A stretch of 64,000 nt of DNA from CALFVT01 sp964513675 (GTDB lineage: Bacteria > Pseudomonadota > Alphaproteobacteria > Caulobacterales > Maricaulaceae), in contig CAZEOD010000004.1 of assembly GCA_964513675.1 (NCBI GenBank), positions 17,274 to 81,273 of the forward strand. Reading direction: 5' to 3'. Shown here in pieces: positions 32,701-41,170 of the stretch. The notes beneath the pieces are model-generated. The model saw only the letters and a list, made by a program, of their open reading frames with translations. It was not told the origin of the DNA and made no database searches. Made by a program: the position numbers and the translations under genes. Position 1 is the first letter of the stretch; each line of letters begins with the position of its first letter.

Positions 32701-35453
32701 AAAATATAGCGGTTGATCCGCAAGGGCTCTTTATCGCAGAGCAGCTTTTACCGGCGGGTAAGCAGTCTGTAGAGGTTCGCATTGCCGGCTTAAATGGCGG
32801 CGAGCAGCGTATTCTGCGCAGCGTCGATGTTAAAGCGCGTGATACATTCTATGCCGCGCAAATCGAAGCGACCATTGGTGAGCAGGCGACGGCTGACGGC
32901 GATAACTTTGAGCAAGGCCGTGTGGCATTTTATGTCCGCTCGCGTCTAAATGACCGCTGGTCTGTGACGGCGACAGCCGATACGGGCGAGGCGGATATAG
33001 GCAATCTTCTGAGTGGTCTTGATGATAAAGACCTCGGGCAACTTCTCCGCCGTCTTGATCCGGATCGGTTCTACCCGACTTATGGTGATGACAGCACGAT
33101 CGAGCAAGATGCACCGACCTCTGGCCGTTTCTATGCCCGTATTGAGCGTGATGATGATTATGCCCTTTGGGGTAATTATCAGACCAATTTCAATGATACT
33201 GAATTTGCCCGTGTTCAGCGCACGCTTTATGGGGCTAAATTCCATTGGGATGAAAATGGCAATACAACTAAATTTGGGGATGACCGCACCCGCGTCACGG
33301 CCTTTATTGCCGAGGGCGGAACACGTCAGGGCCGCGATGAATTTCGCGGCACAGGCGGCTCGGTTTATTATCTCCGCCAAGGTGATATCTCCATCGGTTC
33401 TGAAATCCTGCGTCTTCAAACACGCGATAGTGTCTCGGGTCTTGTGATTGAAAACCGGCGTCTTGTTTACGGAACGGATTATGATCTCGACTTTATCCAA
33501 GGCCGGATAATCCTGAACCAACCGCTTGGTAGTACAGGCGATGACGGACGTTTATTCCGCGATGGCTCGCAAGGCGGTAATCAGCAAATTCTTGTCGTTG
33601 ATTATGAGTTCTCGCCTGTGATCGGCAGTGATGACGGTGCAGCCGTTTACGGTGCGCGCGGCGCTCGCTGGTTTGGCGATCACGTCAAGATTGGCGCGAC
33701 CTATAACCATGATACGGACGGCGGCGAGGAGTCTGATCTCTTTGCGCTCGACCTGACGCTGCAATATGCGGCTGGGACGTATATCAAAGGCGAAGTGGCC
33801 CGATCTGAGGGACAAGGCGTTGAAACCTTCCGCTCTATTGACGGCGGCTTTACCTTTAATCCGCAAGATCGCGGCGGGATTAACCCTGAGCGTGCAGCCG
33901 ACGCCTATGCCGTTGAAGCGGCGGTTGATTTCTCTGAAATCAAAGGGTTTAACCTGACCGGTAATTCCTATGGATATTGGCGCAAACGCGATGCAGGCTT
34001 TGCCGGTTTCGCAGAAAGCACTAATCAGGCGATTGAGCAATTTGGCGGCGGATTAACCCTAGCCTTATCACCGCGCCTCAGTATTTCAGCGCGGGCTGAT
34101 ATTACAGATGAGCGGACAACAGGCACGAATAGCTTTGCCGAAGGCCGTGCAGATTATCAGCTCGGCGAAAGACTTGCGGCCTCTATTGGTCTGTCCTTTA
34201 CCGATGATGCGCGGGGCAATGCCGGAACATCTATTGGTGGGCGTGTTGATTATAAACTTAATGATGACAATAAGATCTATGCCTTTGGCCAAGTCGGTCT
34301 TGAGGGTCAAAATACCCGTACAACTGACCGTATTGGCGCGGGGGCAGAGGTTCGGCTCAGCAAGCATATCTACGGCGGCGGGGAAATTTCCACCGGCGAA
34401 GATGGCCTTGGAGCCCGAGCAAGCCTGCGCTATCAATATGAGGACGGCGATGAGTTCTATGTCGCTTATGATCTGCCGTTACGGGCGCGTCCAACGGCGA
34501 ACCTTGGCACCTTTAATCTCGGCGCGCGCCGCCGATACGGAGATGCTTTGTCTGTCTTTGGCGAAGAACGCCTACAGTTTAATGACCGGGGCCTCAATGG
34601 TATCACCCATGCATATGGTGTGGATTATAAGCCGGGGAATTGGAACTTTGGCCTGACGGCTGAAACGGGACGTGTGGATGATCTTGACCGCGATGCGTTC
34701 TCGGCCACTGTCGGCTTTGCCAGTGAGCGCCTGAAAGCGGGCCTCACAGGTGAGTGGCGCAGCGACGAAAATGTCGATACGGCAGATACACGCCGGACAT
34801 GGCTCTTGCGCTCTAGCGCGCTATACCAAGCTTCGGAAGAGCTACGTTTACAAGGTAAGTTTAATCTGGCGGTGTCAGATCAATCGCGCCCAGATGTTGC
34901 TCTTGGCCCGCAAAGCTTTAACGAAGCCGAGTTCCGCGAAGCCTCTCTATCGGCTGCCTACCGCCCGATCTGGGATGACCGGTTTAACCTCATTGGTAAG
35001 CTTGTGTGGCTAGAAGATCTCTCGCCAACCTCGCAGCGCTTTAATGGCGAGACGCTTAATTATCGCCAGAAAAGCCAAATTGCGTCGATTGATGCGGCCT
35101 ATGATCTCTCGCCGAAATGGACGCTAGGCGGTAAATATGCTTATCGCTCTGGCTCTGTGACGTCGAACCGTGAGAGCCTCGACTTTACAAACTCTGAAGC
35201 GCAGCTCGGCGTGATCCGTTTGGATTACCACCTCACCAACCGCTGGGATGCGCTTGTTGAAGGCCGTTATCTGGATATTGGTAATGGTGTCACCTCGCGC
35301 ATGGGGGGACAAGTCGGTGTCTTCCGCCATCTTAATGACAATGCTAAGATTGGCCTTGGCCTGACTTACGGCGGCATTGAAGAGCAATATCTAGCGGTGG
35401 TTGGCCGTGAGGAAGATATTGGCTGGTATTTCAATGTCATTGGTAAATTCTAG
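14734..35453 (+). CDS. Giant surface protein: DUF11/DUF7507-type repeat array with C-terminal outer-membrane barrel
   Basis: After removing the 100-N gap and one 55-bp duplicate, the frame is continuous: 6,855 codons, 6,854 aa. Residues 1-29 are a signal peptide (MPRFKKLMSIVKMLIG...AMA). Residues 30-244 form an N-terminal domain. About 245-4846 hold roughly 42 domains of 109-116 aa. Three more divergent DUF11-like domains follow near 4848, 5168 and 5314. A thrombospondin-type-3-like Ca-binding segment (DTDGDGAPDN, DRDGDGIPDS) lies at about 4995-5027, and a carboxypeptidase/SpaA-like module (GRVYDDVNHNGYPDDGEPG) near 5457. From about 5985 to the end the sequence is strand-rich (DPDRFYPTYGD, FYARIERDDDYALWGNY) and finishes YFNVIGKF, a barrel-type C-terminus. 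I read it as an adhesin that carries its own outer-membrane anchor. The ATG at 14734 is chosen for the signal peptide; a GTG at 14698 is possible. It ends at a strong terminator. Confidence 0.88.
15466..29423 (+). repeat. About 42 tandem DUF11/DUF7507-type repeats in two subtypes
   Basis: Each repeat begins like L(x)IVKTA...VGDVLSYEY(x)VTNTGNVT and ends VTQADLDAG(x)VTNIASA. Units 2-9 (about 15790-18560) lack cysteine and carry SDVHxGxGxLSAITP. Unit 1 and units 10-42 instead carry SDDRIxxVxCPxLPxGGLxPxxSLTC, with two cysteines about 16-19 residues apart, so each probably has one disulfide. Repeat length is about 114 aa in the first subtype and 109 in the second. One assembly gap interrupts unit 40. 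Confidence 0.85.
28558..28767. other. Assembly gap (100 N) flanked by an exact 55-bp duplication
   Basis: The 55 bases before the Ns (28558-28612) recur exactly after them (28713-28767). Collapsing both copies into one joins ...DDATVDAR to ALPALEIVKTS in frame. The gap is therefore probably an overlap of contig ends and not missing sequence, although extra repeat units inside it cannot be excluded. Confidence 0.85.
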
Positions 35454-35540
35454 GGGCTGGATTTTAGCACGGATTTACACAGGTCGGACGGTGCAAAAAC
35501 CGGGCCAATTAAGAGCTAGGTCAAACTGGCGCTTAATATT

Positions 35541-35576
35541 AAAAAAGGCGGATCACATGATCCGCCTTTTATTTTT
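35541..35576. terminator. Bidirectional Rho-independent terminator
   Basis: The perfect stem GGCGGATCA-CA-TGATCCGCC is flanked by an A-run on the left and a T-run on the right, so it works in both orientations. It lies between the convergent ends of the giant repeat gene (+) and lptB (-). Confidence 0.9.
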
Positions 35577-35595
35577 GTAAAAATAGAGAAATTAA

Positions 35596-36351
35596 TTACG
35601 CGTATTTTTCCCCAAGATAAACGCGGCGCACATCTTTATTCGCGCGGATTTCCTCTGGCGTGCCCTCAAATAAAGCTTCACCTTGGAAGAGGATAGAGGC
35701 GCGGTCAACGATATCCAGCGTTTCGCGCACACGGTGATCGGTAATTAAAATGCCAATACCGCGTTTTTTCAGATATAAAATAAGCTCTGAAATATCGGCA
35801 ATCGCGATGGGGTCAATCCCAGTAAAGGGCTCATCAAGCAGGATAAAATTTGGACGCGAGGCCAGCGCGCGGGCAATCTCAACGCGGCGTCGCTCCCCGC
35901 CCGATAGTGCCAGCGCTGGGCTTTTCTTGATATGGCCAATGTTCAGCTCATCAAGAAGGGCGTCAACATTATCATTCCACTTGGAGCGGTCTTTCTCCGT
36001 CAGCTGCACAACGGCGCGGATGTTTTCTTCAACCGTCAGGCCGCGAAAAATACTTTGTTCCTGCGGCAAATAGCCAACGCCGAGACGAGCGCGCTGATAC
36101 ATAGGAAGCTTGGTAATGTCTTCGCCGTCAAGTGTAATCAGGCCGCGGTCAGCCTCAATTAGGCCCATAATCATGTAAAAACTGGTCGTTTTACCAGCGC
36201 CGTTCGGCCCCATAAGCGCGACAACTTCACCGCGCTGAACCGTTAGAGTAATGTCTTTGACAACCACACGGCCCCGATAAGCCTTGCCAATTTTATTGGC
36301 AGCAAGGCCCGTTTTAGGAATGTCGAAATCAGCCGATGCGGTATTAGCCAT
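35596..36351 (-). CDS. lptB: LPS export ABC transporter ATP-binding protein LptB
   Basis: A 251-aa ATPase with Walker A GPNGAGKTT (48-56), Q-loop Gln97, signature LSGGE (149-153), Walker B FILLDEP (169-175) and switch His206 (TDHR). The LPQEQSIFRGLTVEEN segment and the length are typical of LptB. With LptF and LptG (not in this window) it powers lipopolysaccharide extraction from the inner membrane into the LptC-LptA-LptD bridge. It follows lptA by 33 bp on the same strand with an AAGGA site. The order rnd-lptC-lptA-lptB is common in alphaproteobacteria. Confidence 0.95.
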   Translation of the reverse strand: MANTASADFDIPKTGLAANKIGKAYRGRVVVKDITLTVQRGEVVALMGPNGAGKTTSFYMIMGLIEADRGLITLDGEDITKLPMYQRARLGVGYLPQEQSIFRGLTVEENIRAVVQLTEKDRSKWNDNVDALLDELNIGHIKKSPALALSGGERRRVEIARALASRPNFILLDEPFTGIDPIAIADISELILYLKKRGIGILITDHRVRETLDIVDRASILFQGEALFEGTPEEIRANKDVRRVYLGEKYA

Positions 36352-36384
36352 GATATGTCCTTGGCGTCAGATGTTGACTTTGGA

Positions 36385-36918
36385 TTAGAGGGTATTCGTA
36401 TTGCCGTTATTTTTAAGCAAGATGTTGACCCGCCCTTTAGATCCGCAGCGGCGACCTTGGCAACTGCCAAGCACTTTTGCAGTCCCGTTCGTCAGATCAT
36501 AAACGAGCTTATCGCCTGTGACGACATTTCCGTCGCCTTGAAGCAGGACAACATTGCCTGTCACAGTGAATGTTTCGGTCGATTTCAAATAAACCCCTTT
36601 ATCGCCGCGAACTTCTTGTTCTGGCGTGAGGTAGAAGAAATTACCAATCGCTTCGATTTTATTGGCACCGCCAATGGCATTGGCTCCGCTTGCCGCGCTA
36701 TTGGGGGTGTGCACGCGCATTTGATCGGAGAGGATACGTACCTCGCCTTGGCGAACATCGACTTGCCCTGAAAAAATCGTTACATCTGGTCGGTAATCAA
36801 CACTATCGGATGATCCGCTGACGGGCGCGTTTGAATCCGCAGAGAATTGCGCCGAGGCCAGAGGCGACAATGTAAGCATCGCCAAAACAGCGATCCCAGC
36901 CTTAAAAGATTTTATCAT
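36385..36918 (-). CDS. lptA: Periplasmic LPS-bridge protein LptA
   Basis: A 177-aa protein. The signal peptide (1-23) ends LASAQ. The OstA/LptA beta-jellyroll domain follows (DVTIFSGQVDVRQGEVRILSD, GNFFYLTPEQEVRGDKGVYL, FTVTGNVVLLQGDGNVVTGDKLVYDL). It forms the periplasmic conduit that hands LPS from LptC to the outer membrane. The C-terminus has an unusual Cys153-x4-Cys158 pair (CQGRRC), matched by a similar pair in the neighbouring LptC. The ATG at 36916-36918 has AAAGGTGGG before it; the longer frame overlaps lptC and has no signal peptide. It starts ten bases after the lptC stop. Confidence 0.93.
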   Translation of the reverse strand: MIKSFKAGIAVLAMLTLSPLASAQFSADSNAPVSGSSDSVDYRPDVTIFSGQVDVRQGEVRILSDQMRVHTPNSAASGANAIGGANKIEAIGNFFYLTPEQEVRGDKGVYLKSTETFTVTGNVVLLQGDGNVVTGDKLVYDLTNGTAKVLGSCQGRRCGSKGRVNILLKNNGNTNTL

Positions 36919-36928
36919 GATCCCACCT

Positions 36929-38032
36929 TTATTGACGCGCGAGCGTGAAGTTGATTTTTCCACATTTATCCCCTTTGCAATCATTTTTAAACCGGGCTCG
37001 CTTGCTTTCTAAATCATAAAACAAGCTATCGCTTTCGACGAAATTCCCGCCGGGTTGTTTTAGTCTTACATTCCCGAAAACGTCAATTTGCTTTTCAGTG
37101 CGTTTATAGACGCCGCGATCACCTGTCACGGTGTTTTGCGGGGCGGTATAAGAAAAATTCCCCTCTGCAACAATGCGGTTAATCTCGCCAACCTTTAAGG
37201 CCGTTCGGCTGTTAGAGGTCACATCACGGTAAATCGTCATTTTATCGGCGGTGATGACCGTCTCATTTTGGCTGACAATGACATTGCCTGTTAGGATGGT
37301 TGTGCCGCCGCGGTATGTCGCCTCTTGGGCTTTGACGTCAATAATACCCGCCGCGCCAAATTCGATATCTTCGGTGGCCTCTTCAGAATTTTCATTAATC
37401 AGCTGCGCTGTCATGCCGTCTTTGAATTTAAACGTCTTATAATTTTCAAATATGTCATAAGTCTCGCCCGTGATAACGCCGAAACTGCCGTCGCATTTGA
37501 TCGATTCGTCGCCTTCCAGCCGGTTTTCGACGGTGAAAATGCGGGCATGTGATGTGACGCAGTGATTGCCGTCATCCGTTGTCAGATCGACATCTGTGCG
37601 CAGGTCCAAAACTTGCGTGACATCATTATATATGCCTTTTTTCGCGAGGACTAAGGATGTATCCGCTCCGGCTTCGCGGAAAAATTCTAATCGCGGGCCT
37701 TCCAGCTCAATCTCATTGGCCGCGCTATTCAGGCGAACGGCTTGATCCGCTGTCAACTTATAGGGCAGGCCATCACCCGTGCGGCCTGTAAACCGAGGAT
37801 TGCCCATACGCGCGCTTTCGGTCGGGTTGATGTCTTGCAGCTCAACCGCGCTGCGCTGGGTGAAATTCCAGACAACAATCAGCGCGGCTATGATGGAAAT
37901 GACGATTAATATTCGCCGAATAAGCTTGATCCGCGCCGAATGACGACGCGCCGCATCAAGCGTTAAAGTCCGCTTAGGCTCCCAAAGGCCTAAAGCCTCA
38001 CTCGTGGAATGAGATGTGGGTGTCGACGTCAT
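36929..38032 (-). CDS. lptC: LptC with an additional C-terminal OstA/LptA-like domain
   Basis: A 367-aa protein, nearly twice the usual LptC length (about 190-220). A cytoplasmic tail leads to a TM at about 41-56, then the LptC jellyroll (MGNPRFTGRTGDGLPYKLTAD, LEGPRLEFF, YNDVTQVLDLRTDV). From about 228 a second domain reads like LptA: ATYRGGTTILTGNVIV, GNFSYTAPQNTVTGDRGVY, IDVFGNVRL, DSLFYDLESKRARF. It ends with the Cys352-x4-Cys357 pair (CKGDKC). LptC is the inner-membrane-anchored first link of the LPS bridge; the extra domain may pre-build one more bridge segment. The Shine-Dalgarno is poor, so the exact start is less certain. Confidence 0.88.
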   Translation of the reverse strand: MTSTPTSHSTSEALGLWEPKRTLTLDAARRHSARIKLIRRILIVISIIAALIVVWNFTQRSAVELQDINPTESARMGNPRFTGRTGDGLPYKLTADQAVRLNSAANEIELEGPRLEFFREAGADTSLVLAKKGIYNDVTQVLDLRTDVDLTTDDGNHCVTSHARIFTVENRLEGDESIKCDGSFGVITGETYDIFENYKTFKFKDGMTAQLINENSEEATEDIEFGAAGIIDVKAQEATYRGGTTILTGNVIVSQNETVITADKMTIYRDVTSNSRTALKVGEINRIVAEGNFSYTAPQNTVTGDRGVYKRTEKQIDVFGNVRLKQPGGNFVESDSLFYDLESKRARFKNDCKGDKCGKINFTLARQ

Positions 38033-38121
38033 GAGACAGGTCTATAAGCCAGTTGCGCGTGGTTTGCGATAGAGAATTTCATATTGAGCGCCTATATAAA
38101 CGGCTTTTAATATAAAGGCGC

Positions 38122-38751
38122 TTAGCTTTGACGCCGTAAATTATGCGAAAATATATCAATATCATGCCAACCGCCGAGGTCTAGCTCTGCGCGGGCGGGT
38201 AGAAAGTCGAAACAGGCCTTGGCTAAATCCATGCGGTTTTCGCGGATAAGGCGGGCATTTAAAATCATTTGAATGCGGTGCAGATAAAGCACATCAGAGG
38301 CGGCGTAATTAAGCTGCGCTTCGGTGAGTTCTTCACTGGCCCAATCAGAGCTTTGTTGTTGTTTTGAAATATCAACGCCGAGCAGCTCTTTACATACATC
38401 TTTTAGCCCGTGGCGGTCTGTATAGGTGCGCACAAGTCCGCTGGCGACCTTGGTGCAAAAAACCGGCGTCGGCGCAATGCCAAGATCACGTTTGATAATC
38501 GCAACATCAAAACGGGCAAAATGAAAGATTTTTTCAATCGTTTGATCCGCCATTAAAGCCTTTAAATTGGGGCAATCAAATGTGCCTCTATTGACTTGCA
38601 CAATATGGGCATTGCCGTCACCTGATGAGAGCTGCACGAGGCATAATTTATCCCGAACGAGCGAAAGCCCTTGCGTTTCAGTGTCAATGGCGACGGAGCC
38701 TGTGAATTTTACATCATCGGGCAGGTCATTTTTATGTAAATATACGGTCAT
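38122..38751 (-). CDS. rnd: Ribonuclease D-like DEDDy 3'-5' exonuclease (short form)
   Basis: A 209-aa protein containing only the exonuclease domain. The four metal-binding acidic residues are present: Asp23 and Glu25 (AIDTETQGL), Asp82 (HFARFD) and Asp153, with the DEDDy tyrosine Tyr149 (YAASDVLYL). The HRDC domain of E. coli RNase D is absent, as in the short alphaproteobacterial form. It is expected to trim structured RNA 3' ends such as tRNA precursors. It lies 89 bp upstream of lptC on the same strand, a conserved alphaproteobacterial arrangement. The start ATG has a weak AGGGACAG site. Confidence 0.9.
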   Translation of the reverse strand: MTVYLHKNDLPDDVKFTGSVAIDTETQGLSLVRDKLCLVQLSSGDGNAHIVQVNRGTFDCPNLKALMADQTIEKIFHFARFDVAIIKRDLGIAPTPVFCTKVASGLVRTYTDRHGLKDVCKELLGVDISKQQQSSDWASEELTEAQLNYAASDVLYLHRIQMILNARLIRENRMDLAKACFDFLPARAELDLGGWHDIDIFSHNLRRQS

Positions 38752-38950
38752 AACTGTCCCTAACGCCTAGATTTTTAAATAACAATGGCTGATTTTAGGC
38801 GGCGCGTTATTCATCTGTGTGATAAGCAGGGCTATGGCGTTAAATGATCCGCGAAAACACCTCTGGTGAACGGCGCAAGCTGAGCCTAGCTTTTGCGCGC
38901 CGTGAAAGATAAACAGCCGCAGCAAAGCGCTGCAAAAAAGGAGACCGCGC

Positions 38951-39577
38951 GTGAGCAAAGCGCTATTAGAGACAGGCTATGAGACAGCTAGCGAATTTAC
39001 AGCGGCTTATGACGCGCAATTTGGCGGCGCGCCCGAATCTAAGTCCGCGCCGCCGCTTTATATCGACTGGATTGAAACGCCTTTAGGGCGAATGATATCT
39101 ATTGCGGATGGGCAGTCATTATATTTATTAGAATTTACGAACCGAAAAAATATGGCGGGGCAAATATCGCGGCTTATGCGTTATTATAGCCGCCCGATTA
39201 TGGCGGGAGCTACCGCGATATCTGATCTCATTCGGCAAGAGCTATCGCTCTATTTTGCCGGCGAATTAACGGCATTTCAAACGCCGCTGTCTTTGACCGG
39301 CACAGAGTTTCAGTCGCGCGTTTGGCAGGCGCTGCGGGATATTCCTTATGGGCAGACCTGCTCTTATGCCAAGCTCGCGCAGGTGATTGGCTCTGAAAAA
39401 GCGGTGCGGGCTGTGGCCAGTTCCAATGCCAGAAACGCTTTGGCGATTATTGTGCCATGTCATCGCGTGATTGGTAAAAATGGTAAAATGACAGGTTATG
39501 CGGGGGGAGTTGAGCGCAAAGAAACCCTATTGCGTCTTGAAGGCGCGCTTAATGCGCTTAACGGGCCTCTTGGGTGA
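38951..39577 (+). CDS. ogt: Methylated-DNA--protein-cysteine S-methyltransferase, Ada/Ogt type
   Basis: A 208-aa DNA-repair protein that removes O6-alkyl groups from guanine in a suicide reaction. The active-site motif PCHRVIG has nucleophile Cys170, and the preceding DNA-binding segment (FQSRVWQALRDIPYGQT, GSEKAVRAVASSNARN) is standard. The first 30 residues (LLETGYETASEFTAAYDAQFG) resemble the second helix-turn-helix of an AraC-type domain as found in Ada, suggesting a truncated Ada ancestry. The start is a GTG with AAGGAGA at good spacing. The 3' end overlaps ccmG by 20 bp in the convergent sense. Confidence 0.92.
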   Translation: MSKALLETGYETASEFTAAYDAQFGGAPESKSAPPLYIDWIETPLGRMISIADGQSLYLLEFTNRKNMAGQISRLMRYYSRPIMAGATAISDLIRQELSLYFAGELTAFQTPLSLTGTEFQSRVWQALRDIPYGQTCSYAKLAQVIGSEKAVRAVASSNARNALAIIVPCHRVIGKNGKMTGYAGGVERKETLLRLEGALNALNGPLG

Positions 39578-40115
39578 GAGCGCGGATAAGCGGGGTCAGC
39601 TCGGTTTCGATAATTTGTGATGTGACAGGGCCCGTGATTTTATATCGAATGGTTCCTGTGTGGTCGATCACATAGGTTTCAGGCACGCCGTAAACGCCAT
39701 AATTAATAGCAATCGTCCCGTCATTATCTGTGCCGATTTTAGCGTATGGATTGCCGAGATCTTTGAGAAATTTCATCGCCGCATCGGGTTTATCTTTATA
39801 GTTTAATCCAACGAGTTGAACGGCAGGGTTTTCGGCAAGCTGTAACATGTAGGGATGTTCTGCGCGGCAGGGCGTGCACCACGACGCCCAGACATTCATA
39901 AGCGTTACTTGATTGGGCGCGCCTTTGAAATCTGATGATCTTAGCCCTATTGGCGAGCCGTCTATTAGCGGCGGCGCAGTGAAGTTAGGCGCGGGTCTAT
40001 TGAGCAAAGCTGACGGAATATTTTGTGCATCACGGCCAGACATTAATGCTGCGGTGAAAATAGCAATCAGGGCGGCTGCGAGGATCAGCGGAAGCAAGGC
40101 GGCCAGTTTTTTCAT
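39558..40115 (-). CDS. ccmG: Thiol:disulfide interchange protein CcmG/DsbE
   Basis: A 185-aa protein anchored by an N-terminal TM (about 5-25), with a periplasmic thioredoxin fold bearing Trp-Cys80-Thr-Pro-Cys83. The NYGVYGVPETYVID stretch contains the cis-proline typical of the family. It reduces apocytochrome c or CcmH cysteines before haem attachment. Its start overlaps the ccmD stop (ATGA). No ccmE, ccmF or ccmH is in the window. Confidence 0.93.
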   Translation of the reverse strand: MKKLAALLPLILAAALIAIFTAALMSGRDAQNIPSALLNRPAPNFTAPPLIDGSPIGLRSSDFKGAPNQVTLMNVWASWCTPCRAEHPYMLQLAENPAVQLVGLNYKDKPDAAMKFLKDLGNPYAKIGTDNDGTIAINYGVYGVPETYVIDHTGTIRYKITGPVTSQIIETELTPLIRALTQEAR

Positions 40116-40261
40116 AGCGCGTCAGTCGCGTCTTGATCTAGGGCCGTTTCTAAGGCCTCAAGTTTTCTGCCCACGCGGCGGCGCGCTGTGATGAGGCTAA
40201 GGCCCAAGCCTATCAAAACGGCAAAGAATATACCAAAGGCTGCGAGGATAAAGCCGCTCAT
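40112..40261 (-). CDS. ccmD: Haem exporter subunit CcmD
   Basis: A 49-aa protein beginning MSGFILAAFGIFFAVLIGLG: one TM helix, then a basic stretch TARRRVGRK and a charged tail. Size, topology and location between ccmC and ccmG match CcmD, the small membrane protein needed to release holo-CcmE from CcmC. The stop overlaps the ccmG ATG, and its own ATG overlaps the ccmC stop, so all three are translationally coupled. Confidence 0.88.
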   Translation of the reverse strand: MSGFILAAFGIFFAVLIGLGLSLITARRRVGRKLEALETALDQDATDAL

Positions 40262-41031
40262 TTGGCAGCTCTGTTAGTTTTGGCAGCTTTGGCGCTATGG
40301 GCGCGGCGCGCAAGTTTGACTTCAAGGCTCTCAACGCGGCGGCGCATGATTTCTGTTTGTGTGCCGTAAAGATGAAACGCAAAAAACAACAGGGTTAATC
40401 CAATCGCGCTAATCAGTAGCGGCCATAAAAGACTGGGGTGAATGGTTGGGCCATCGGCGCGAAAAACACTGGCGGGTTGATGAAGCGTATTCCACCAATC
40501 AACAGAAAATTTAATAATCGGAATATTGATAAAGCCAATCAGTGTTAATATCGCCAGCAGCCGCGCAGAACTCGCTGTTTTATCAAGCGTGCGCGCTAAG
40601 GCGATCAGGCCCAGATACATGATAAATAAAACCAAAACGGAGGTGAGCCGCGCATCCCAAACCCACCATGTTCCCCACATCGGCTTACCCCAAAGGGAGC
40701 CTGTGATAAGCGCGAGAAAGGTAAAACACGCGCCAAGCGGCGCAGCGGCGCGGGCGGCGGCATCGGCAATCGGATGCCGCCAGACGAGCGTACCAATGGC
40801 TGAGATTGCCATTAAACTATAGGTCATCATCGCGAGCCACGCGCTGGGCACATGGATATACATGATCCAAACGGTTTGGCCTTGCTGATAATCTTCGGGC
40901 GCTTTGAAAACGCCCCAATATAATCCTATAGCTGTGATGATAAGGCCGGCCCAAAATAACCCAGGCGTTACGGCTTGGCTTATGCGCATAAAGCGGGTGG
41001 GATTACCCAGATATGAAAACGGTCCAGCCAT
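40258..41031 (-). CDS. ccmC: Haem-handling protein CcmC
   Basis: A 257-aa, six-TM protein with the WWD-type tryptophan-rich motif WGKPMWGTWWVWDARLT (114-130) and flanking haem-ligand histidines His60 (YIHVPSAW) and His184 (WWNTLHQPAS). CcmC loads haem onto the chaperone CcmE in system I cytochrome c maturation. The C-terminus is a basic tail (about 230-257). The usual upstream ccmA and ccmB are absent: the gene to the right is degP. The start codon has no clear Shine-Dalgarno. Confidence 0.93.
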   Translation of the reverse strand: MAGPFSYLGNPTRFMRISQAVTPGLFWAGLIITAIGLYWGVFKAPEDYQQGQTVWIMYIHVPSAWLAMMTYSLMAISAIGTLVWRHPIADAAARAAAPLGACFTFLALITGSLWGKPMWGTWWVWDARLTSVLVLFIMYLGLIALARTLDKTASSARLLAILTLIGFINIPIIKFSVDWWNTLHQPASVFRADGPTIHPSLLWPLLISAIGLTLLFFAFHLYGTQTEIMRRRVESLEVKLARRAHSAKAAKTNRAAK

Positions 41032-41113
41032 AATAATTATCGCTACCCTATGTTAAATTGGATCGATGAGGTCAATGGTTTATACGGCTGCGCATCTTTT
41101 ATGCGTCAATTTT

Positions 41114-41146
41114 ACATAAAAATAGCCGCAGCGCGATGCTGCGGCT
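41114..41146 (-). terminator. Rho-independent terminator of degP
   Basis: On the minus strand the stem AGCCGCAGC-ATCGC-GCTGCGGCT is followed by a T-rich tract (TATTTTTATG). It lies about 25 bp past the degP stop and before ccmC. Confidence 0.85.
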
Positions 41147-41170
41147 CAAGGTGGGGAGAGATAAGGGGGC

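Noticed and set aside
28788..35453. A separate 2,221-aa gene starting inside the repeat array
   Set aside because: Its start is created by the N gap. Collapsing the flanking 55-bp duplicate joins it in frame to the upstream 14-kb part of the same gene.
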